Positions 9,091 through 15,819 of a stretch of DNA of 64,000 bases are shown one piece after another (the first letter of the stretch is position 1; each line of letters opens with the position of its first letter). The notes below the pieces were generated by a model. It was not told the DNA's origin and did not search any database. It saw only the letters and a program-made list of their open reading frames with translations. Where the stretch lies: NCBI GenBank assembly GCA_017577615.1, contig PKRE01000010.1, positions 58,104 through 122,103 of the forward strand, written 5' to 3'. The position numbers and the translations under genes were made by a program. This DNA comes from Gammaproteobacteria bacterium. GTDB lineage: Bacteria > Pseudomonadota > Gammaproteobacteria > Steroidobacterales > Steroidobacteraceae.

Positions 9091-10437
9091 CTCGACTCGA
9101 TCGCGATAATCCGGCACGACCACTTTGGCGTTCAGCTCGGATTCGATGCGTCGTCGAATCGCGTCGCTCGCGTTAGGCTCTCCGTGCGTCACGAACACTC
9201 GTTTCGGGCGCGGAAAACGTCGCAGCCACACCATCAGCTCGTCGGCATCGGCGTGCGCCGAGAGGGAGGTGAGCTGCGCGACCTCCGCTCGCACCGCAAT
9301 CTCCTGCCCATGAATGCGCACGGTCTTCGCGCCCGCCGCGAGCGCGGCGCCCCGCGTGCCGCCCGCCTGATAACCGGAGAGCAGAATCATGTTCCTTGCG
9401 TCAGGCGCAAACACTTTCAGGTGATGCACGACACGTCCGCCGGTCGCCATGCCGCTGGAGGCGAGAATGATGGCCGCTGAGCGCAGCTGGTCGAGCGCTT
9501 GCGACTGTTCCGGTGTGCGCACATAGGTGACGCCTTGGCACATTGCGCGGCATTCCTCGGGCGAAACTCGGTGCTCGGAGGCAAAGCACAGGTACAGATC
9601 GGTCGCATCGATCGCCATCGGGCTGTCGAGAAACACGGGTATGTTGGTGAACTTACCCGCGCGCTTGAGGCGATGGATCAGCAGCATCAGCAGCTGCGCT
9701 CGACCGACGGCGAACGTCGGCACGATGACGATGCCATCGTCCGCGATGGCGCGTGCCAGCGCGCGCTCGAGCTCGACGAGCGGATCGAGCTCTGCGTGCG
9801 TACGATCGCCGTAGGTGGACTCGATGACAACGTAATCCGCCGGCGGCACCGGCCCCGGCGCCTTCATGAGCGGGTCGGCCGATCGACCGATGTCGCCCGA
9901 GAAGACGATCGACGTGCCTTCGTGCTCGATGCGGACGCTCGCCGCTCCGAGCAGATGCCCGCTCGGATGGAACGATGCGTGAACGTTGCGCGCGACCTCC
10001 ACTGGTTGGTCGAAGTCGACCGACACGAATTGACGTAGACAGCGCTCGGCATCCGCGCGCGTATACAGCGGCAGAGCCGGGTGATGCTTCGAGAACCCGT
10101 AACGGTTTGCGAATCGAGCCTGCTCCTCCTGCAAGAAACCGCTATCGGGCAACAGGATCTTGCAGAGCGCGGTTGTCGCCTCGGTTGCGTAAATGGGGCC
10201 TTTGAAACCGCCGTTCATCAAACGAGGCAAGTAGCCGCTGTGATCGATGTGCGCGTGAGTCAAGACGACGGCATCGAGCTGTTTCGGGTCGAAGGGCGGT
10301 AATGCCCAGTTCTTCAGCCTGAGGTGCTTGTATCCCTGGAACAAGCCGCAATCGACGAGCACTTTGCGCTTACCGCACGTGAGCAGGTACTTCGAGCCGG
10401 TTACGGTCTGAGTCGCGCCATAGAAGGAAAGCTGCAT
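9085..10437 (-). CDS. Beta-CASP metallo-beta-lactamase (RNase-like)
   Basis: 450-residue protein with the zinc motif HAHIDH at residues 61-66, the GDIGR segment, a beta-CASP insertion with PTFAVGRAQ and DSPMAIDAT, and a C-terminal LSAHAD..VFVTHGEPNA block typical of the CPSF-73/YSH1-like or RNase J-like group. Family members cut or trim RNA, so this is probably a cytosolic ribonuclease. It is often found near low-oxygen and phosphoketolase genes in proteobacteria, which fits the neighbourhood. It starts divergently from the cbb3 operon. Confidence 0.87.
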   Translation of the reverse strand: MQLSFYGATQTVTGSKYLLTCGKRKVLVDCGLFQGYKHLRLKNWALPPFDPKQLDAVVLTHAHIDHSGYLPRLMNGGFKGPIYATEATTALCKILLPDSGFLQEEQARFANRYGFSKHHPALPLYTRADAERCLRQFVSVDFDQPVEVARNVHASFHPSGHLLGAASVRIEHEGTSIVFSGDIGRSADPLMKAPGPVPPADYVVIESTYGDRTHAELDPLVELERALARAIADDGIVIVPTFAVGRAQLLMLLIHRLKRAGKFTNIPVFLDSPMAIDATDLYLCFASEHRVSPEECRAMCQGVTYVRTPEQSQALDQLRSAAIILASSGMATGGRVVHHLKVFAPDARNMILLSGYQAGGTRGAALAAGAKTVRIHGQEIAVRAEVAQLTSLSAHADADELMVWLRRFPRPKRVFVTHGEPNASDAIRRRIESELNAKVVVPDYRDRVEL

Positions 10438-10441
10438 GATC

Positions 10442-10600
10442 GGGAATCGCGAGCGCGAGGATGAAGTATGGAATCGAGAACGAAAGGATAGCAGGAGACA
10501 ATCAGCGACCCGCTCTTACGACGCTCAGGCTTTCGATTAAGACGAACTGGCTCACAGTTTCGAGCTTCGATGTTCGCTGCTCATCGTTCGACGTTCGCGT
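10442..10600. repeat. Two 7-bp-period arrays between the beta-CASP gene and ccoN
   Basis: Bases 10442-10497 read as degenerate heptads of the GGGAATC / GGAATCG type. Bases 10559-10600 are a much clearer tandem of TTCGATG-like units, with TTCG recurring at exactly 7-base steps in five of six units. They fill most of the 282-base divergent intergenic region. No FNR-type box was found in this region despite the cbb3 operon that follows. Confidence 0.6.
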
Positions 10601-10719
10601 CTCTCCGGAACACTTCGCAGTAGCTCTCGGGCTCCCCGTAATCAGAAAAAAAGACGGGACATGTACCTTTACGGTGCCGCAACGTGCGGCCCCCTCTCCC
10701 TGTGGCAAAGAGTCTCAGC

Positions 10720-12168
10720 ATGTCAGACAGAACCGAAGCGGTCGCGACCGGCGCCGTCACCCACTACAACGATCGAGTCGTACGCCAGTTCGCGATCATG
10801 ACCGTCGTTTGGGGCATCGTCGGCATGGGCCTCGGCGTGCTGATCGCGGCACAGCTGATGTTCCCCGAGCTCAACTTCGATATTCCGTGGCTGACGTACA
10901 GCCGACTGCGCCCGCTGCACACCAACGCAGTCATCTTCGCCTTCGGCGGTTGTGCGCTGTTCGCCACCTCGTACTACGTCGTGCAGCGCACCTGTCACGT
11001 GCGCCTCTTCTCGGATCGTCTCGCTGCCTTCACTTTTTGGGGCTGGCAGCTGGTCATCGTGCTCGCCATCATCACACTGCCGCTTGGCATCACGCAAAGC
11101 AAGGAGTATGCGGAGCTCGAGTGGCCGATCGACATTCTGATCGCGATCGTTTGGGTGGCATATGCCATCGTGTTCTTCGGCACGATCGCTAAGCGCAAAG
11201 TCAAGCACATCTACGTCGCGAACTGGTTCTACGCGGCGTACATCATCACGATCGCCGTCCTGCACATCGTCAACAACCTTGCGATTCCGGTCTCGCTGAC
11301 GAAGTCGTACATCGTGTACTCCGGCGTCGTCGACGCGATGGTGCAGTGGTGGTATGGCCATAACGCGGTCGGCTTCTTCTTGACCGCGGGCTTCCTCGGC
11401 ATGATGTATTACTTCGTGCCGAAGCAGGCGGGCCGCCCGATCTACTCGTACCGCCTTTCGATCGTGCACTTCTGGGCCCTGATCTCCATTTACATGTGGG
11501 CCGGCCCGCACCACCTGCATTACACGACGCTACCCGACTGGGTGCAGTCGCTTGGCATGGTGTTCTCGCTGATCCTGCTCGCGCCATCGTGGGGCGGCAT
11601 GATCAACGGCCTCATGACGCTGTCCGGTGCCTGGCACAAGCTGCGCACTGATCCAATCCTCAAGTTCCTCGTGGTCGCGCTGTCGTTCTACGGCATGTCG
11701 ACGTTCGAGGGCCCGATGATGTCGATCAAGACCGTGAACGCGCTGTCGCACTACACCGATTGGACCGTCGGTCACGTGCATTCCGGTGCGCTCGGCTGGG
11801 TCGCCTTCATCACGATCGGCTCGATGTATGCGCTCATTCCGAAGCTGTTCGGTCGTTCGCAAATGTGGAGCGTCAAGCTCATGGAAGCGCATTTCTGGAT
11901 CGCGACGATCGGCATCGTGCTCTACATCACCTCGATGTGGATCGCTGGTGTCATGCAGGGCCTCATGTGGCGCGCGACGAACGAGGACGGCACGCTGACC
12001 TACACCTTCGTCGAAGCGCTGGCAGCAACGTATCCGTACTACGGCATTCGCCTGCTCGGTGGCGTGATGTACCTGACCGGCATGGTGCTGATGGCGGTGA
12101 ACGTGTGGAAGACAGTCAAGGATGCGAAGCCCGCCGAAGTGCCAGTCGCCGCTGCGGTGCATGCATGA
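10720..12168 (+). CDS. ccoN: cbb3 cytochrome oxidase subunit I
   Basis: Catalytic inner-membrane subunit of the high-affinity cbb3 oxidase, reducing oxygen at a heme b3-CuB centre and pumping protons. The 482-residue product has about 12 membrane segments. Family landmarks include TYSRLRPLHTNAVIFAFGG near the N-terminus, QWWYGHNAVGFFLTAGFLG around the CuB ligand His, GPHHLHYT, and WTVGHVHSGALGW near the heme ligands. The ATG at 10720 lies 12 codons inside the longest frame and matches CcoN N-termini. It starts the run ccoN-O-Q-P-orf-G-I-S. Confidence 0.96.
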   Translation: MSDRTEAVATGAVTHYNDRVVRQFAIMTVVWGIVGMGLGVLIAAQLMFPELNFDIPWLTYSRLRPLHTNAVIFAFGGCALFATSYYVVQRTCHVRLFSDRLAAFTFWGWQLVIVLAIITLPLGITQSKEYAELEWPIDILIAIVWVAYAIVFFGTIAKRKVKHIYVANWFYAAYIITIAVLHIVNNLAIPVSLTKSYIVYSGVVDAMVQWWYGHNAVGFFLTAGFLGMMYYFVPKQAGRPIYSYRLSIVHFWALISIYMWAGPHHLHYTTLPDWVQSLGMVFSLILLAPSWGGMINGLMTLSGAWHKLRTDPILKFLVVALSFYGMSTFEGPMMSIKTVNALSHYTDWTVGHVHSGALGWVAFITIGSMYALIPKLFGRSQMWSVKLMEAHFWIATIGIVLYITSMWIAGVMQGLMWRATNEDGTLTYTFVEALAATYPYYGIRLLGGVMYLTGMVLMAVNVWKTVKDAKPAEVPVAAAVHA

Positions 12169-12218
12169 GGGCAGGTGAACGCATGAACACGCATATGTGC
12201 ATCACTCCCCCCACCTTA

Positions 12219-12243
12219 CCCTCCCCCGTGCAATGGGGGAGGG
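12219..12243 (+). terminator. Strong GC hairpin plus T-run between ccoN and ccoO
   Basis: A perfect 9-bp stem (CCCTCCCCC / GGGGGAGGG) with a 7-base loop is followed by ACACTTTTTG. In this position it could attenuate transcription from ccoN into ccoO, or mark an RNA processing site. Its C-rich arm also resembles dispersed palindromes common in gammaproteobacteria. Confidence 0.5.
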
Positions 12244-12254
12244 ACACTTTTTGT

Positions 12255-12289
12255 CTCCTGCTCCAGTTTCCAGCCTCCAGCCCTCAGCC
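12255..12289. repeat. 7-bp-period array (TCCAGCC type) abutting ccoO
   Basis: Five heptads, including two exact TCCAGCC copies, run up to 4 bases before the ccoO ATG. They occupy the place where a Shine-Dalgarno site would normally lie. Confidence 0.65.
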
Positions 12290-12292
12290 GCT

Positions 12293-12970
12293 ATGAACCA
12301 CTCCGTTGTCGAAAAGCGAATCGGTCTCATGGGTGCGCTGATCGCAGTCGTGATCAGCATTGGCGGTCTCGTCGAGATCGTGCCTCTGTATGCGCAGCGC
12401 TCGGTGATCGAGCCTGCACCCGGCGTGAAGCCATACGATCCGCTCGCGCTCGAAGGGCGCGACGTGTACGTGCGAGAGGGCTGCTACAACTGTCACTCGC
12501 AGATGGTGCGACCGCTGCCGGCGGAAACGGAGCGCTACGGTCACTACTCGCTGGCAGGCGAATCGGTTTACGACCATCCCTTTCAGTTCGGCTCGAAGCG
12601 CACCGGCCCGGACCTAGCACGTGTCGGCGGTCGCTACTCGGACGAATGGCATCGCGTGCATCTCATCAATCCGCGCGACGTCGTCCCCGAATCGAACATG
12701 CCCGGATTCCCGTGGTTGGCGGAGCGCATGCTCGACGGCCAGACGACGGTCAAGAAGATGCGCGCGCTGCAGCGCCTCGGAGTGCCTTACACCGAGGAGG
12801 ACATCGCCGCTGCGCCCGCTGCAGTCGAAGGCAAGACCGAGATGGATGCGCTCATCGCGTACATGCAAGGACTGAAGTTCCGCGGTAAGCCTGCGACGGA
12901 GTTGCCGGAATCGCTCAGCAACGCAGCTCAGTTCGAAGCGGCACGTGCACGCGCGGAGGGACGTCAATGA
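12293..12970 (+). CDS. ccoO: cbb3 oxidase subunit II, membrane-anchored cytochrome c
   Basis: 225-residue monoheme subunit. It has one N-terminal membrane helix (residues about 11-32), the EGCYNCHSQMVRP heme block, the YGHYSLAGESVYDHPFQFGSKRTGPDLARVG segment typical of CcoO, and an NMPGFPWL methionine ligand. ATG 12293 is the conserved start. The frame is open further upstream to 12197 only because a repeat array happens to lack stops. There is no recognisable ribosome site, since the heptad array abuts the start. The stop overlaps ccoQ by ATGA. Confidence 0.95.
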   Translation: MNHSVVEKRIGLMGALIAVVISIGGLVEIVPLYAQRSVIEPAPGVKPYDPLALEGRDVYVREGCYNCHSQMVRPLPAETERYGHYSLAGESVYDHPFQFGSKRTGPDLARVGGRYSDEWHRVHLINPRDVVPESNMPGFPWLAERMLDGQTTVKKMRALQRLGVPYTEEDIAAAPAAVEGKTEMDALIAYMQGLKFRGKPATELPESLSNAAQFEAARARAEGRQ

Positions 12971-13134
12971 GCGTCGTCACCATTCGCAGCCTGCTGACAG
13001 TGGCAATCTTCGCGGCCTTCGTCGCCTTGTGGATCTGGGCATGGAGCAAGGATCGCAAGGCGGACTTCGATGCCGCAGCGCGCTTGCCGCTCGAGAACGA
13101 CGATCCCATCGACCCGCGAGGTGACCGGTCATGA
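12967..13134 (+). CDS. ccoQ: cbb3 oxidase small subunit
   Basis: 55-residue protein overlapping ccoO and ccoP by ATGA at both ends. It has one membrane helix (about residues 5-26, LLTVAIFAAFVALWIWAWS) followed by a basic patch and an acidic tail (LENDDPID), the usual CcoQ layout. In known systems CcoQ stabilises the oxidase or affects its turnover. Position and topology make the call secure although sequence conservation in this family is low. Confidence 0.9.
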   Translation: MSVVTIRSLLTVAIFAAFVALWIWAWSKDRKADFDAAARLPLENDDPIDPRGDRS

Positions 13135-14174
13135 CCGGTGGTGCCAGCTTATTCGTCATCGTTTTCACGATCCTCAACATCACCGCGTGCCTCTGGCTCA
13201 TTTGGTGGACATCGCGCCATCGCACTGCCGAGCCCGACAAGCAGCAGCAGGCAGCGGGCACAGCCGAGACGATGGGCCACGTGTGGGACGGTGACCTGGA
13301 GGAATACAACAATCCGTTGCCGCGCTGGTGGCTCGGGCTGTTCATCATCTCGGTGGTGTTTGCGGCGATTTATCTGACGCTGTACCCCGGGCTCGGTAAT
13401 TTCAGCGGCTTGCGCGGCTGGAGCCAGGTGTCGCAATACGAGCAACAGGTCGCGCTCCAGCGCGAGAAGCTCGAGGCGCGGCTCGCCGCGCTCAAGGATC
13501 AGCCGCTCGAGCAGCTCGCCCGCGATCCGGAGGCGATGGCGACCGCGCGCAACCTCTTCGCGGCCAACTGTTCGACGTGCCACGGCTCCGATGCGCGCGG
13601 TGCCAGAGGTTTTCCGAACCTCACGGACGACGATTGGCTGTGGGGCGGTGAGCCGGAACGCATCTACGAATCCATCGCGTACGGCCGGCAAGGCGTGATG
13701 CCCGCGCTCGGCTCCGTGCTCGGCGAGAGCGGCGTCAACGAAGTCGCTTCGTACGTCCTGTCGTTGTCTGGCGGCAAGGCGCCCGAGGATTGGGTTGCCG
13801 CCGGCAAGAAACATTTCGAAACGCTGTGCGCGGCCTGCCACGGCATGGACGCGCGCGGCAACCAGACGATCGGTGCGCCGAACTTGACCGACGACGTGTG
13901 GCTCTACGGACGTGACTTCGACACGATCCGCACGACCGTGAGGGACGGCCGCGAAAATCAAATGCCCGCCCATCTCGAGCTGCTCGGCGAGGCGAAGGTC
14001 AAGTTGCTGACTGCGTACGTGATGAGCTTGAACTCTGGCCGCCGGGCGCTGGGCTCCGGCGACAGTGAGGAACCTCTCACGTCGCAGAACGAGCACGAAG
14101 GCGTAGCAGAAACCGAAGTCGCTCGTTCCGATCGGCAATCCAGTGATCAGGACTCAGAGCCTTCCAGCTCATGA
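13131..14174 (+). CDS. ccoP: cbb3 oxidase subunit III, diheme cytochrome c
   Basis: 347-residue membrane-anchored diheme cytochrome c passing electrons to CcoO and CcoN. It has an N-terminal helix, the HVWDGDLEEYNNPLPRWW motif, a second helix, then two cytochrome domains with CSTCHG and CAACHG. A Ser/Glu/Gln-rich tail of about 35 residues beyond the last cytochrome domain is longer than usual. Start overlaps ccoQ; the stop overlaps the next small gene by ATGA, so all are translationally coupled. Confidence 0.95.
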   Translation: MTGGASLFVIVFTILNITACLWLIWWTSRHRTAEPDKQQQAAGTAETMGHVWDGDLEEYNNPLPRWWLGLFIISVVFAAIYLTLYPGLGNFSGLRGWSQVSQYEQQVALQREKLEARLAALKDQPLEQLARDPEAMATARNLFAANCSTCHGSDARGARGFPNLTDDDWLWGGEPERIYESIAYGRQGVMPALGSVLGESGVNEVASYVLSLSGGKAPEDWVAAGKKHFETLCAACHGMDARGNQTIGAPNLTDDVWLYGRDFDTIRTTVRDGRENQMPAHLELLGEAKVKLLTAYVMSLNSGRRALGSGDSEEPLTSQNEHEGVAETEVARSDRQSSDQDSEPSSS

Positions 14175-14437
14175 ACAAGCGCACGCAACTCGATACCGGA
14201 GTCGTGGTATGGGCGTCGTTCCTCGGCGCCTGTGCCGCGACAATGGTGTTCTTCGCGTTTGTCGATCCGCTCTTGATCGGTGATGACGATTCGCCACCCG
14301 TTTGGATTCCCGACCGCAAGACCGGTTACGCCCTTGGATTCTTCTTTTTCTGGTTGATGTGCGCGCTCTCCAGCGCCCTCACCGCTTTTCTGCTCGAAAC
14401 ACGCTCGACTGATCCTTCTACTGATCGCTCATTGTGA
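14171..14437 (+). CDS. Small two-helix membrane protein inside the cco operon
   Basis: 88 residues with two hydrophobic segments (about residues 10-30 and 53-73) separated by an acidic loop (GDDDSPP). It overlaps ccoP by ATGA and the GTG start of ccoG by 4 bases, so it is clearly expressed with them. It does not look like CcoH, which has one helix and a longer periplasmic domain. I do not recognise the family. Its position suggests a role in cbb3 assembly or stability. Confidence 0.8.
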   Translation: MNKRTQLDTGVVVWASFLGACAATMVFFAFVDPLLIGDDDSPPVWIPDRKTGYALGFFFFWLMCALSSALTAFLLETRSTDPSTDRSL

Positions 14438-15819
14438 ACGCTGTATTCAAAGAACCGCCTTCGACCGGACTTTACGCACCGCATCGCAAAGTCTATCCGC
14501 GTGAGGTCAAGGGTCGATTCAATCGCCTGCGCGTGATATCGGTCATTGCGCTGCTGGGTCTGTTCTACCTGATGCCGTGGGTCCAGTGGGGCGGACGGCA
14601 GGCGGTACTGTTCGACCTGCCTGCGCGCAAGTTCTACATCTTCGGCTTGACGTTCTTCCCGCAGGACTTCTTCCTGCTCACATGGCTGCTCGTCATCGCC
14701 GCGTTGTCCCTCTTTTTCTTCACGGCGCTCGCAGGGCGCCTGTGGTGCGGCTACGCCTGTCCGCAAACTGTGTGGACGGAGATATTCGTGTGGATGGAGC
14801 GCTGGACGGAAGGCAACCGTCAGCAGCGCATGAAGCTCGACCGCGGACCGTGGAACGCCAACAAGATTCTGCGCAAGACGGCCAAGCAGACACTTTGGAT
14901 CGCGTTCTCGCTCTACACGGGTTTCACCTTCGTCGGTTACTTCACACCGATCCACGAGCTCTCCAACGGCCTCGCGACGCTGTCGTTGGGCGGCTGGGAA
15001 TGGTTCTGGATGCTGTTCTACGGCTTCGCGACCTATGGCAACGCCGGCCACATGCGCGAACAAGTGTGCAAGTACATGTGCCCGTATGCGCGCTTCCAGA
15101 GCGCGATGTTCGACCGCGACACGCTCATCATCTCCTACGATGCGGCCCGCGGCGAGCCGCGCGGCTCGCGGCCGCGAGCAGTCGATCCACGCAGCCGCAG
15201 CCTCGGCGACTGCATCGACTGCAAGATGTGCGTGCAAGCGTGCCCGACCGGCATCGACATTCGCGATGGGCTGCAGCTCGAGTGCATTGCGTGCGCCGCG
15301 TGCATCGATGCATGCGACGAGGTCATGGAGAAGATGCAGTATCCGAAGGGCCTCATCCGCTATACGACGCAAGCCGCGATGGAGGGCCGCAAGACGCGCA
15401 TTCTGCGTCCGCGCACTGCGATCTACGGCACGCTGCTGGTGCTACTCGTCGCCGGCTTCTTCTGGACCGTAGCCCATCGCACGCTCGTCGAAGTGGACGT
15501 GCTGCGCGACCGTAACGCGCTTTATCGCCGACTCGACAATGGTGACATCGAGAACGTCTACACGATCAGGATCATCAACAAGGACACGAAGGCGCACGAG
15601 ATGAGCCTGCGCGTGGAGGGATTGCCTGACGCCGTGCTCGATACCGACGCACCCGTTTATCTCGTCGAGGCCGAAAGCGTCGCGAGCATCGTTGCCCGGA
15701 TCCGCGCGCCCGACACGGTGCGCGGCGGACGCGACATCGAGGTCATTGCGACCGCGACGGACGGCTCGGGTATCGAGTCTCGTGCGCAAGCGCGCTTCAT
15801 TGGACCGGCAGGAACATGA
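14434..15819 (+). CDS. ccoG: cbb3 oxidase assembly ferredoxin-like protein
   Basis: 461-residue membrane protein with N-terminal helices, the GRLWCGYACPQTVWTE block, two cysteine clusters near residues 260-290 (CIDCKMCVQACP, CIACAACIDACD) that bind [4Fe-4S] centres, and a C-terminal immunoglobulin-like domain (RDRNALYR onward). CcoG acts in copper handling for cbb3 assembly. It starts at GTG, overlapping the previous gene. Its stop overlaps the ccoI ATG by ATGA, leaving no room for the usual ccoH. Confidence 0.94.
   Translation: MNAVFKEPPSTGLYAPHRKVYPREVKGRFNRLRVISVIALLGLFYLMPWVQWGGRQAVLFDLPARKFYIFGLTFFPQDFFLLTWLLVIAALSLFFFTALAGRLWCGYACPQTVWTEIFVWMERWTEGNRQQRMKLDRGPWNANKILRKTAKQTLWIAFSLYTGFTFVGYFTPIHELSNGLATLSLGGWEWFWMLFYGFATYGNAGHMREQVCKYMCPYARFQSAMFDRDTLIISYDAARGEPRGSRPRAVDPRSRSLGDCIDCKMCVQACPTGIDIRDGLQLECIACAACIDACDEVMEKMQYPKGLIRYTTQAAMEGRKTRILRPRTAIYGTLLVLLVAGFFWTVAHRTLVEVDVLRDRNALYRRLDNGDIENVYTIRIINKDTKAHEMSLRVEGLPDAVLDTDAPVYLVEAESVASIVARIRAPDTVRGGRDIEVIATATDGSGIESRAQARFIGPAGT

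Noticed and set aside
10438..10719. Search for an FNR box before ccoN
   Set aside because: No TTGAT-N4-ATCAA-like palindrome was found; TTCGATTAAGACGAA near 10532 looks partly symmetric but does not fit.
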